A stretch of DNA of 64,000 nt. Source: Leucobacter aridicollis. GTDB lineage: Bacteria > Actinomycetota > Actinomycetes > Actinomycetales > Microbacteriaceae. Under the pieces are notes generated by a model that ran no database searches, was not told the DNA's origin, and worked only from the letters and a program-made list of their open reading frames with translations. The DNA is taken from contig NZ_CP075339.1 of assembly GCF_024399335.1 (NCBI RefSeq), forward strand, positions 2,232,001 to 2,296,000. Reading direction: 5' to 3'. The translations under genes and the position numbers were made by a program. Of this stretch, positions 18,549-26,595 are shown one piece after another; within the stretch, counting starts at the first letter, position 1, and each line of letters opens with the position of its first letter.

Positions 18549-19311
18549 GAGATCCTCCATTGGATGGGTTGTTGAGTGTGACGCGGTAGAGATAGTGGGT
18601 ACCGAGGTAGCGTGCACGCACGTGCTCGAGGAGTTGCCCCGAGGTGCCGCGCGAGTGGCGATCCACCTCGATGAGCGCGATGCCAGGCTCGACGCCGAGC
18701 TGCTCGGCTTCAGCGGCGTCCGCGTTGATTGCGCGGAGCGTTTCCTCCCCCGCCGAGAGCTCGAGACCGGCCGTGCGAAGCGTGCCGTAGAACGAGAAGC
18801 CGGGCTGCGCCGCGACCGACTCGGTGATGCCAACCTTGTGCGCGACGTGCGCGGGAATGATGAGGCGCTGCAACCCGACCGGGGTTCCCCCGACGCTTCT
18901 GGCGCGCTCGATGACGACGATGTCGACGTCGTCGGGGAACGCCGAGGCGGGTCGACCCGGGGCGTTCGCCGCGTACTCCGCGTAGTCGAGCAGGGTGCTG
19001 CCGGGCCGCAGCCCGAGGCTGTCGACGTGCTCACTGAAGCTCGTGAGCTCAGGAAGGCTGCGCTCCATCGGCCGCGACCGCACGAAGGTGCCCTTACCCT
19101 GGTGGCGGGAAACGAGGCCACGGTCGACGAGCATCTCAAAGGCCTTGAGGATTGTGGCACGCGACAGGTTGTTTTCCGCCGCAAGCGTCGGTTCGCTTGG
19201 CAGCTTGGTGCCCGGTTCGAGCTTGTCGTTGATGATGTGAGCTTCAAGCGCATTCGCAAGTTGCACGTACAGCGGGAGCGCGCCGCGCGCACTGTCGAGT
19301 TCAAACAGCAT
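18472..19311 (-). CDS. GntR-family (HutC/FadR-like) transcriptional regulator
   Basis: A 279-residue regulator with an N-terminal winged helix (YVQLANALEAHI, then KLPSEPTLAAENNLSRATIL and RHQGKGTFVR) and a C-terminal UTRA ligand-binding domain ending YLGTHYLYRVTLNN. Two adjacent ATGs are possible; the one at 19311 is five bases from GGAGG and is chosen. The last 25 codons overlap the lipoprotein gene by 77 bases in another frame, so the regulator's tail is read through the ribosome site of the next gene. It heads the operon and probably senses the imported compound or a breakdown product. Confidence 0.88.
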   Translation of the reverse strand: MLFELDSARGALPLYVQLANALEAHIINDKLEPGTKLPSEPTLAAENNLSRATILKAFEMLVDRGLVSRHQGKGTFVRSRPMERSLPELTSFSEHVDSLGLRPGSTLLDYAEYAANAPGRPASAFPDDVDIVVIERARSVGGTPVGLQRLIIPAHVAHKVGITESVAAQPGFSFYGTLRTAGLELSAGEETLRAINADAAEAEQLGVEPGIALIEVDRHSRGTSGQLLEHVRARYLGTHYLYRVTLNNPSNGGSHESNSSTALRTGGGYAHRPDGVRAE

Positions 19312-19355
19312 CATTGCCTCCTCGTCGTCTTCGTCGTGAATCGGAAGTTATCCGG

Positions 19356-19367
19356 TTGTCCGGTCAA
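19356..19367. promoter_or_regulatory. Candidate GntR operator in the divergent promoter region
   Basis: TTGTCCGGTCAA is palindromic (TTG-N-CCGG-N-CAA) except at the two inner positions, and TCCGG occurs twice within 12 bases here. It lies between the GntR gene and pncB, about 45 bases before the regulator start, where an autoregulatory site is expected. Binding is an inference. Confidence 0.35.
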
Positions 19368-19467
19368 GTATATGGTTTGCGAGCCGCGGCGCAAATAGCG
19401 CGCGAAAACTCCCAGGTTTGGGCACCGGTTTCTCGCGATTGTCGGGGTCGGCGCTCACAAACCTCGC

Positions 19468-19473
19468 TAAGCT
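19468..19473 (+). promoter_or_regulatory. -10 element of a probable leaderless pncB promoter
   Basis: TAAGCT is followed by exactly six bases and then the GTG start of pncB, with no Shine-Dalgarno between. The same -10, six bases, start codon layout is seen at four or five other genes in this window. Confidence 0.5.
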
Positions 19474-19479
19474 GGCGAA

Positions 19480-20802
19480 GTGGACACCTCTACTGCTTTG
19501 CTCACCGATCACTACGAGCTGACTATGGTCGACGCCGCACTGAAGGCTGGTACCGCGAACCGAAACAGCGTCTTCGAACTCTTCGCGCGCAGGCTCTCGG
19601 GCGCACGGCGATACGGGGTTGTCGCCGGAACCGGCAGGCTCCTCGAAGCGATCACGAACTTCCGCTTCGGTGACGCCGAACTCGACTTCCTCCGCGCAAA
19701 CAACGTCGTGAGCGCCGAGACCATCGACTGGCTAGCGAACTACCGCTTCACCGGAGACATCTGGGGCTACCCGGAGGGCGAGGTGTTCTTCCCTGGCTCC
19801 CCGCTCATCACGGTCGAGGCAAGCTTCGCTGAGGGCGTCATCCTTGAGACGCTCGCGCTCAGCATCATGAACTACGACTCAGCTGTCGCAACCGCGGCAT
19901 CCCGCATGGTCTACGCGGCGAACGGAAAGCCGCTCGCCGAGATGGGCTCGCGCCGCACCAGCGAGCGGAGCGCCGTCGCCGCTGCACGCGCCGCCTACAT
20001 TGCGGGCTTCAGCGCCACCTCGAACCTTGAGGCTGGCCGCAGCTACGGGATCCCAACGATGGGCACCGCAGCACACTCGTTCACGCTGCTCCACGATTCC
20101 GAGCGCGAAGCTTTTGAGGCACAGATCGCGGCGTTCGGCCCCGACACCACACTGCTCGTCGACACCTACGACACCGAGCAGGGTGTCCGCACTGCCGTTG
20201 AGGTTGCCGGGACCGGTCTCGGCGCTGTGCGCATCGACTCGGGAGACCTGCCTGTCGTTGTCGTCGAGGTTCGAGAACTGCTCGACTCGCTCGGCGCCAC
20301 GAACACGCGCATCACCGTCACGAACGACCTCGACGAGCACACAGTCGCGGCACTCGCGGCCTCACCAGTGGACTCGTTCGGCGTCGGCACCTCGGTCGTT
20401 GTCGGCTCGGGCAGCCCCACCATGGGCATGGTCTACAAGCTCGTCGCACGCGAGGACGACAACGGCGAGTGGGTCTCGGTCGCGAAGAAGAGCACCGACA
20501 AGGCCTCGGTCGGGGGCCGCAAGAGCGTGCGCCGGCTGCACAACGCACGCGGCGCGGCGCGCGCAGAACTCATCTACCTCGGCGACGGCCCGGGTGGCGA
20601 ACCCGAGGGCGCAGAGGTCGCGGACTCGAGTCGTGAGGTGCTCGAGCATCTCGTGATCGGCGGCGAGATCCAGCCCCAGTACATCGGCACCGACGGCATT
20701 GAACTTGCGAGGGAGCGGCACCGCACCAGCGTGGCAGAGCTCCCCCGCGTCGCGATGAGCCTCACCCGCGGCGACCCAGCGATCCCCACTGAGTACCGCT
20801 AG
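19480..20802 (+). CDS. pncB: Nicotinate phosphoribosyltransferase
   Basis: A 440-residue enzyme that joins nicotinate and PRPP to give nicotinate mononucleotide in the Preiss-Handler route to NAD. The start GTG at 19480 gives MDTSTALLTDHYELTMVDAA, the standard N-terminus. Further marks are SNLEAGRSYGIPTMGTAAHS (active-site region), LLVDTYDTEQGVRTAVEVA and VRIDSGDLPVVVVEVRELLD, and SFGVGTSVVVGSG near the phosphate site. It is monocistronic, ends at a strong hairpin and is divergent from the nucleoside-type operon, which may or may not be functionally linked. Confidence 0.93.
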   Translation: MDTSTALLTDHYELTMVDAALKAGTANRNSVFELFARRLSGARRYGVVAGTGRLLEAITNFRFGDAELDFLRANNVVSAETIDWLANYRFTGDIWGYPEGEVFFPGSPLITVEASFAEGVILETLALSIMNYDSAVATAASRMVYAANGKPLAEMGSRRTSERSAVAAARAAYIAGFSATSNLEAGRSYGIPTMGTAAHSFTLLHDSEREAFEAQIAAFGPDTTLLVDTYDTEQGVRTAVEVAGTGLGAVRIDSGDLPVVVVEVRELLDSLGATNTRITVTNDLDEHTVAALAASPVDSFGVGTSVVVGSGSPTMGMVYKLVAREDDNGEWVSVAKKSTDKASVGGRKSVRRLHNARGAARAELIYLGDGPGGEPEGAEVADSSREVLEHLVIGGEIQPQYIGTDGIELARERHRTSVAELPRVAMSLTRGDPAIPTEYR

Positions 20803-20818
20803 ACACGGCACCTCAGAT

Positions 20819-20854
20819 CAGGCCCTGGCTGGGTATCGCCCTGGCCAGGGCCTG
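20819..20854 (+). terminator. Terminator-like hairpin after pncB
   Basis: CAGGCCCTGG at 20819-20828 pairs perfectly with CCAGGGCCTG at 20845-20854, starting 17 bases after the pncB stop. There is no T run, so it may act with Rho or as an RNA end. Confidence 0.6.
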
Positions 20855-20947
20855 GGCGCGCCCGGCTAGCTACAGCCAGCCAACAGCCAGTAGACCTTGG
20901 ATCTGGGTTACAAATGCCCCAGACCTCCCAGACACGCATATGCACTG

Positions 20948-21050
20948 CAGATCACAGGGCGCGGGAGCGACCAAACCACAGAGGGTGGGAGTGAGACCAG
21001 ATCACAAAGCCTGTGGGTGACCAGACACAGGAGCCGGAGTGATCAGACAC
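20948..21050. repeat. Degenerate tandem repeat, unit 22-26 bases, four copies
   Basis: Four copies begin near 20948, 20974, 21000 and 21024. Each starts with a GATCACA or AACCACA-like block and ends with a GGGAGTGACCA-like block. The units differ in length and sequence. They lie in the gap between pncB and the DUF3039 gene, which otherwise contains no gene. Confidence 0.55.
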
Positions 21051-21096
21051 ACCGCATCCGAATCACGGACACAGCGAAGCGTCGCGGCAGGTACGC

Positions 21097-21369
21097 CTAT
21101 TTCTTCATCCGTTCGTAGACCTTCTTGCAATCGGGGCAGACTGGAAAACGCTCGGGGTCGCGCGACGGCGTCCACTTCTTGCCGCACAGCGCGCGGACAG
21201 GCTTGCCCGTAACCGCAGACTCGACGATCTTGTCTTTCGGAACGTAGTGCGAGAACCGCTCGTGATCGCCGTCCTCGATCTGCGAATCCTCGAGCAGCTT
21301 TTCAAGCTCGCGGTCCATAACGTCGAGGCCGCCGCCGGTGTCAGGAGTGTCGCGCGTGAAGATACCCAT
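21097..21369 (-). CDS. DUF3039 protein (small zinc-ribbon-like)
   Basis: A 90-residue protein of the actinobacterial DUF3039 family; function not established. The C-terminal part has a cysteine in RALCGKKWTPSRDPERFPVC and then PDCKKVYERM, so a CxxC pair plus an upstream Cys that could bind zinc. The N-terminal half is acidic. The ATG at 21369 is six bases after TAGAAT, a probable leaderless promoter. It stands alone on the minus strand downstream of the ABC exporter genes. Confidence 0.82.
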   Translation of the reverse strand: MGIFTRDTPDTGGGLDVMDRELEKLLEDSQIEDGDHERFSHYVPKDKIVESAVTGKPVRALCGKKWTPSRDPERFPVCPDCKKVYERMKK

Positions 21370-21414
21370 ACGTGCATTCTACCCGCTGGCAGCGTCAGCG
21401 AGCTGACGAGTTCG

Positions 21415-22986
21415 CTAATCGAAGATCTGGGTGACGGCGAGGATCTCTGGGCCCTGCCTATCGAAAATGCGTCCGCCGATTGAGACACCAGCGAGCAGCA
21501 CGATGAACCCGAACCCGACGCCGAAGAGCAGCGCGAAGATATTTCCCGTAAATGACGGGTCGGAGATCGCCGCCGCAGAGATCCAGACCGGCGCGACAGA
21601 CAGGACAAGCGCGACGACCATTGACACTGTCTGGGAGGTGCCCGATCCTGAGCCCGACCACTGCGGCTGCACGAACGGGCTGTCGCCTGGACGCGTCGCC
21701 GGGTACGGCATGAGCGCAGAGAAAACGCTCGCGACGCCGGTCGCGATCAGGAGAACCCCAACGTTCATGCCGATCACGGCAGGAAGCACTCGCCAGTCCC
21801 CCATGAAGGTGACAGTGAGGCTCGAGCCGATCACCGCAACGGGCACGCCAAACATGAGTGCAGGGGCAAGCCTGCCCGCACGGTCGGCCCAGCCCCTGAT
21901 GCCGCTTGCGACGTGTTCCCAAATCGCTGTGGAATCCATCGCGATGTCGTTGTGCTGCGACCATCCGAGCAGCAGCATAAAGATTGGCAGCGGCAGCGCC
22001 GCGGCCAGCGCGACGTCGGCGCCTGCGATGAGGAACGCGGCGACAACGGCGATCGGGGCGATCGGCAGGGCAATAAGTGCAATGCGGTAGCGCGGATCAC
22101 GCTGCCAGTAGGTCAGTTGCCGCGCGGCAATCACTGAAGCCGGCTTCGCCGGGAAGCGCTCGAACCAACCGAGGCCTCGGCGGGCGCTCAGGATGTCGCG
22201 GGGGCGCTCAATCGAGGTGAGCGACTTCGCCACGATGCCAAACCATGCGATCGCGAGCACGATGATCGTGCCTGCAAGCACGCCGAGGCGAAGTGTCGCT
22301 GTCGCGTCGTCACCGCCAACGGTGTCGCCAATCGCCGCAAACGCGGCGCCGAAGGGCGTCCAGCCGAGCACGCCAGCAGCGTCGACGAGCACCTGATTTG
22401 TGTCCGAGCGCAGGCTCTCCGCGATGACGAAGACAAGCAGCGGCAGCACGGCAATGCACAGGATCCCGCCAGTGAGGCGCAGGCCCCCGGCATACCGGTC
22501 ACCAATCACGAGCTGCGAGAGGCCCGATCCGAAGCGCACCGCGACAATCGCGAGCAGCGCGGCGAGCACGAGGGCGACGGGGCCGATCCAGCCCGCGGCG
22601 TGCCACTCGGGGCGCGCAAACCAGAGCGCGACAAGCCAGACGAGCATCACCAATGCCGGCCACGACACGATCGTTGTGACAAGCATCGACAGCGCGACCG
22701 ACCCCGACTTCGCGGGGAACTGGCCAAACTGCCGTGGTACGAGGTTTCGTCGGCTGTCGAACAGTGGCACGAGCAGTGCGAGTGCAAGTACGACCGCACC
22801 GATTGTCACGTCAAGAACGTCGCGGATCCCACCTGGTTCGGTGAGCCAAGCGATCACAAAGGGGGCGACCGCAGAAGCGCCGAGGCAGAGGGCGAGCAGC
22901 AGTGCGACGCGTGCGGCGCGAACAAATGAGCCGCGGAACAGGCCCCCGGCGAGCGCTACTCGGAGTCGGAAGAGCCGTGCAACCAC
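21415..22986 (-). CDS. ABC exporter membrane subunit
   Basis: A 523-residue polytopic membrane protein with roughly 12 hydrophobic segments spread from residue 12 to near the C-terminus. No single-family motif is obvious; it resembles the large ABC-2 type permeases found beside single ATPase subunits in actinobacteria. The GTG start lies 31 bases inside the end of the ATPase gene, so the two are translationally coupled and form one transporter. The substrate is unknown. Confidence 0.75.
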   Translation of the reverse strand: MVARLFRLRVALAGGLFRGSFVRAARVALLLALCLGASAVAPFVIAWLTEPGGIRDVLDVTIGAVVLALALLVPLFDSRRNLVPRQFGQFPAKSGSVALSMLVTTIVSWPALVMLVWLVALWFARPEWHAAGWIGPVALVLAALLAIVAVRFGSGLSQLVIGDRYAGGLRLTGGILCIAVLPLLVFVIAESLRSDTNQVLVDAAGVLGWTPFGAAFAAIGDTVGGDDATATLRLGVLAGTIIVLAIAWFGIVAKSLTSIERPRDILSARRGLGWFERFPAKPASVIAARQLTYWQRDPRYRIALIALPIAPIAVVAAFLIAGADVALAAALPLPIFMLLLGWSQHNDIAMDSTAIWEHVASGIRGWADRAGRLAPALMFGVPVAVIGSSLTVTFMGDWRVLPAVIGMNVGVLLIATGVASVFSALMPYPATRPGDSPFVQPQWSGSGSGTSQTVSMVVALVLSVAPVWISAAAISDPSFTGNIFALLFGVGFGFIVLLAGVSIGGRIFDRQGPEILAVTQIFD

Positions 22987-24131
22987 TGCAGCCCCTTCTT
23001 CGACTCGTCGATGCCAGTGAGCGCCCGGAATCGATCCTCGAGGCTCACGCCGTCACGCACCGCGTCGACCGTGCCCTGCGCGATGACAGAGCCGTCGACG
23101 ATGATGACGACGTGGTCACAAACTCGCTGAATCAGTTCGAGACTGTGGCTTGACATCACGACGCTACCGCCACCAGCGACGTACTTCTCGAGGATGTCTG
23201 TCACGTTGGCTGCCGAGACGGGATCGATCGCTTCGAACGGCTCGTCAAGCACGAGCACTTCGGGTGCATGAATCATGGAGCAGGCGAGCGCGATCTTCTT
23301 CTGCATGCCTGCCGAGTAGTCAGAGACGAGCCTGTCGAGCGCTGACTCGAGGCCGAAAGCCTCGGCAAGCTCGGCGCTCCGCTTCGCAACCTCAGCCTCG
23401 GCGACTCCGTGCAGGACGCCCGAGTAGTACAGCAGCTGGCCACCAGTCAGGCGGTCAAACAGTCGCAGGCGGTCGGGCAGCGTTCCGATGAGGCGCTTCG
23501 CCGCCGCTCCGTCTGCCCACACGTCGACGTCGCCGACGGAGACACGGCCGGAGCTCGGCCGCAGCAGGCCACTGATCATTGACAGCGTCGTCGTCTTACC
23601 GGCGCCGTTCGGGCCAACAACACCCGTGAGTGAGCCGGCATGCACCTCGAACGAGACCTCGTTCGCGGCGACAGTCGAGCCGTACACCTTTGTCAGCATC
23701 TCGGTGCGCAGCACGACCGGGTTCTGCTCGGCGACGCGGCCGCGCTCTCGCGCACGGACTACCGAGGGCGTCGGCACTTCAATGCGGTTGCGCGCGGGCG
23801 CCTCGGCTGTCGCGCTCGGGTCAGCTGAACGGGTCCGCCGGGCGCGAGGCGCGGCGGCGGACGGCTCTGCCCCGACCGCGCTGCCTGCTGAGGCGGCAGC
23901 GGCAGCCTTGTCGACAGCGGAAGCCTCATCGACAGCGGGAACCGGTCGCACAGACACAGGCGCCGGGGCAGCCGACTCCTCAGCACCAGCACTCGGCACG
24001 TCTGCGCCAGCACTCGGCATGTCTGCGAACGATGGCAGCGCGTCAGCCTGGGTCTTGGCGGGGGTTTCTGCAGCGCCGACCCCTACGTCCGGCAGTGCAT
24101 CAGACGACGAAGGCGGGGTTTCTGGCAGCAC
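22956..24131 (-). CDS. ABC transporter ATPase with long Ala/Pro/Ser N-terminal extension
   Basis: A 391-residue ATPase. The first 140 residues or so are low-complexity Ala, Pro, Ser and Glu; the ABC domain follows with Walker A VVGPNGAGKTTTLSMISGLL, signature DYSAGMQKKIALACSM and Walker B VLVLDEPFEAIDP. The GTG at 24131 is six bases after TAGGTT, which fits a leaderless promoter, so the extension is probably translated; an internal start closer to VLRTEMLTKVYG cannot be excluded. It pairs with the overlapping membrane subunit. Confidence 0.85.
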   Translation of the reverse strand: MLPETPPSSSDALPDVGVGAAETPAKTQADALPSFADMPSAGADVPSAGAEESAAPAPVSVRPVPAVDEASAVDKAAAAASAGSAVGAEPSAAAPRARRTRSADPSATAEAPARNRIEVPTPSVVRARERGRVAEQNPVVLRTEMLTKVYGSTVAANEVSFEVHAGSLTGVVGPNGAGKTTTLSMISGLLRPSSGRVSVGDVDVWADGAAAKRLIGTLPDRLRLFDRLTGGQLLYYSGVLHGVAEAEVAKRSAELAEAFGLESALDRLVSDYSAGMQKKIALACSMIHAPEVLVLDEPFEAIDPVSAANVTDILEKYVAGGGSVVMSSHSLELIQRVCDHVVIIVDGSVIAQGTVDAVRDGVSLEDRFRALTGIDESKKGLQWLHGSSDSE

Positions 24132-24178
24132 CCAACTAACCTACCAAACGAATCAGGCTCTGTGAGCCCGTTGCCACA

Positions 24179-25417
24179 CTACTTTGAGGTTTCGGAGGCC
24201 CGCAGGCGTTCCGCGTCCGCGCGGGACAGCAGCGTTTCGATCGCCTCACCAAATCGTCGCGTCGGCGAGCCTGGCGTCGTGTCACCAAAGTAGCGCGTCG
24301 ACCACTCTCCGAGCCGCTCGCGGGCGCCCTCGTCACTGATTACCCGATCGAGCACTGCCACAATGTTGTCGGCGTCGGCGGCGTCGAGCCATTCGCAGAC
24401 GCTCAAATAGCCCCCCTCGTCGACCTCGGCTTCCTCGGACACCGGGCGCGTCACCATGAGCGGTCGGCCAGTCGCGAGCCTGTCGTAGACCATTGCCGAG
24501 ATATCGCAGATCGCGACGTCGGGGGCGCGCAGCTGCCAGCCGAGTACTGGCGACTCGTCGTAGACATGTTGAGCGGAAGGATCAGCGGCGTTCGCCTCAG
24601 CAAGCATCGCGATGATCCGCTCGTTTGCGGCTCCGAATTCGGGGCTCACAACGCCTGAGCGGGGGTGCGGGCGGTAGACGACTCGGTGGCGTCCTGTGGC
24701 GAGCAGCTGCGTGACGAGCCTCTCACCGTGCGTGACAACGGAGCCGTAGCTAGCCGCCGGCCGGTCCCCTTCCCACGTCGGTGCGTAGAACACGACGGTT
24801 CGATCGTCTGGCGTGTAGGCGGGCTCACCGCCAAGGTGGTCTGCCTGGGGACGGCCGATCGGCACAGTCCGCGCCTCGACGTCGTACTGCCAGAGCGCCT
24901 TGGACAGGCGGGCGCGCGCAGCGTCACCAGCAACAAAGGCGTAGTCGTACGTCTTGTACTGGTTGCTCGTCATGTACATCTTGTCGCTCTCACCGTGGTT
25001 GATGAAAACGTGCCAGCGTTCGCCGTATCGCATCATCTGGAAGTTGCGAGTGTTCTGGTTGACGTACAACACGACGTCGAGCTGCTGGGTCGCGATGAAG
25101 TTCTCAATGCTCGTGACCTTTGGCACGTATGCCACGTCGAGGCCACTTTCGCGCATGAGCTGGAGCGCACCTGCCGCGTTGCGCGCGAGAATTACGACGG
25201 GTCTGGTCTTCGACAGCTCCTGTAGTGGCGCGTACCACTGCCGCATCTGGTAGATGTTGACGTCGCTGTCGGCGAAGTAGACGCCAACACGGTAGCGCTG
25301 TTCGGGCAGCGGGCCGCGCTCGTCGAGAAGCCCCTTGAGTTCGAAGTAGGCGCGGCGTCCCTTCAGGACACGCTTGGCGAGCTTCACGGCGCGTTTGCTG
25401 TCCTTCATAATCTGCAT
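24179..25417 (-). CDS. CDP-glycerol glycerophosphotransferase family protein (TagF-like)
   Basis: A 412-residue cytoplasmic-face enzyme of the family that transfers glycerol phosphate units onto cell-wall polymers such as teichoic acids. Typical segments are HVFINHGESDKMYMTSNQYK (His-Gly region), VFYAPTWEGDRPAASYG and a late CDISAMVYDRLATGRPLMVT. The last replaces the common TDYSS with CDISA, a mild variation. The ATG at 25417 is six bases after TATTCT, again a probable leaderless start. A divergent glycosyltransferase gene begins 62 bases away, so the region is a wall-polymer locus. Confidence 0.82.
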   Translation of the reverse strand: MQIMKDSKRAVKLAKRVLKGRRAYFELKGLLDERGPLPEQRYRVGVYFADSDVNIYQMRQWYAPLQELSKTRPVVILARNAAGALQLMRESGLDVAYVPKVTSIENFIATQQLDVVLYVNQNTRNFQMMRYGERWHVFINHGESDKMYMTSNQYKTYDYAFVAGDAARARLSKALWQYDVEARTVPIGRPQADHLGGEPAYTPDDRTVVFYAPTWEGDRPAASYGSVVTHGERLVTQLLATGRHRVVYRPHPRSGVVSPEFGAANERIIAMLAEANAADPSAQHVYDESPVLGWQLRAPDVAICDISAMVYDRLATGRPLMVTRPVSEEAEVDEGGYLSVCEWLDAADADNIVAVLDRVISDEGARERLGEWSTRYFGDTTPGSPTRRFGEAIETLLSRADAERLRASETSK

Positions 25418-25479
25418 CCCACCAGAATAGCCCGCCCCGACTCAGGCCGAGCCGCAGCCCGCTGTGGGAAGATCGACGG

Positions 25480-26535
25480 GTGGTTGATTCCCCCGGTCTA
25501 CTCCTCCCTCCCCTGCCAGACGTGCCAGCGGTGAGCTACGTGATGCCTGTGCTGAACGAGGAAGGATTTCTCGAGCGCGCGGTGCACACGATCCTGAACC
25601 AGGATTACGCTGGCGACAAGGAGATCGTGCTCGCGCTCGGCCCATCTCGTGACGCAAGCGACGAGATCGCGTCGCGGATCGCGGCAGCGGATCCTCGCGT
25701 CCGCCTCGTCGCGAACCCCGAACGTGATATCCCGGCCGGGCTCAACCACGCGATCCGCGCGAGCTCCCATCCAGTCGTGATCCGGGTCGACGCGCACTCT
25801 GAGCTCACGCCCGACTACACGCGCCGCGGGGTCGCGGCCCTTCAGGAGACTGGCGCAGCGAACGTGGGTGGGATCATGCGAGCGGCAGGAACGTCCGCCG
25901 TGCAGCGCGCGATCGCGCGCGGCTACAACAGCCCGTTCGGTCTCGGCGGCGGGGCATACCACGGCGACGGCACCCCGGGGCCTGCGGAGTCCGCGTACCT
26001 CGGCATTTTCCGACGCGAGGCAATTGACGCCGTCGGCGGCTACGACCCCGGGATCCTACGCGGCGAGGATTGGGAGCTGAATCTCCGCATCCGGCGTGCG
26101 GGTTTCACTGTGTGGTTCGAACCCGCGCTCGGCGTGACCTACTGGCCGCGCGCCAGTTTCGGTGATCTCGCCAAGCAGTTCTTCGCGACGGGTACGTGGC
26201 GGGCGGTGCTCGTGCGCAAGTATGGACGTGCGAACCCGTGGAGATTCTTCGCGCCCGGGGTGCTCGTGATCTCGCTCGCCGTGTCACTCGTCGTGCTCGC
26301 GCTCCAGCTCGCCGGCGCACTGCCGTGGGGCTGGTGGTCGCTCGGCTGGGCACCGCTCGCTTTCTACGCGCTCGCCATCTGCTTCGCGGTGTGGCGCATC
26401 CCGGATCAGCGGGGTGTGCGCGACCGACTGCTCACCGGCGCCACGCTCGTGACGATGCACACGAGCTGGGGAACCGGGTTTTTGCGCGGCGTCGTGTTCG
26501 GGGGCGGCCGCGTCGTCGACCGCTCGCGCGCGTAG
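25480..26535 (+). CDS. Family 2 glycosyltransferase, membrane-anchored (ExoA-like)
   Basis: A 351-residue glycosyltransferase with an N-terminal GT-A domain: VSYVMPVLNEEGFLERAVHT, nucleotide-sugar and metal site VVIRVDAHSELTPDYTRRGV (DxH/D), and acceptor region YDPGILRGEDWELNLRIRRA with the catalytic ED. The C-terminal part has two or three membrane helices (about 255-325). The start is GTG at 25480. It shares a divergent intergenic region with the TagF-like gene and probably builds a surface polysaccharide or wall polymer. Confidence 0.88.
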   Translation: MVDSPGLLLPPLPDVPAVSYVMPVLNEEGFLERAVHTILNQDYAGDKEIVLALGPSRDASDEIASRIAAADPRVRLVANPERDIPAGLNHAIRASSHPVVIRVDAHSELTPDYTRRGVAALQETGAANVGGIMRAAGTSAVQRAIARGYNSPFGLGGGAYHGDGTPGPAESAYLGIFRREAIDAVGGYDPGILRGEDWELNLRIRRAGFTVWFEPALGVTYWPRASFGDLAKQFFATGTWRAVLVRKYGRANPWRFFAPGVLVISLAVSLVVLALQLAGALPWGWWSLGWAPLAFYALAICFAVWRIPDQRGVRDRLLTGATLVTMHTSWGTGFLRGVVFGGGRVVDRSRA

Positions 26536-26595
26536 CCGCGAATCGCGGTGGCGTGCGAGCGATCGACGATCAGGATCAGGATCAGCCGCCGGGCC

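Noticed and set aside
17484-19304. 606-residue reading of the BMP lipoprotein
   Set aside because: The first 250 residues are Arg/Ser-rich and overlie the GntR gene; the lipoprotein signal starts at 18548.
20948-21050. CRISPR-like repeat
   Set aside because: Only four unequal copies without spacers.
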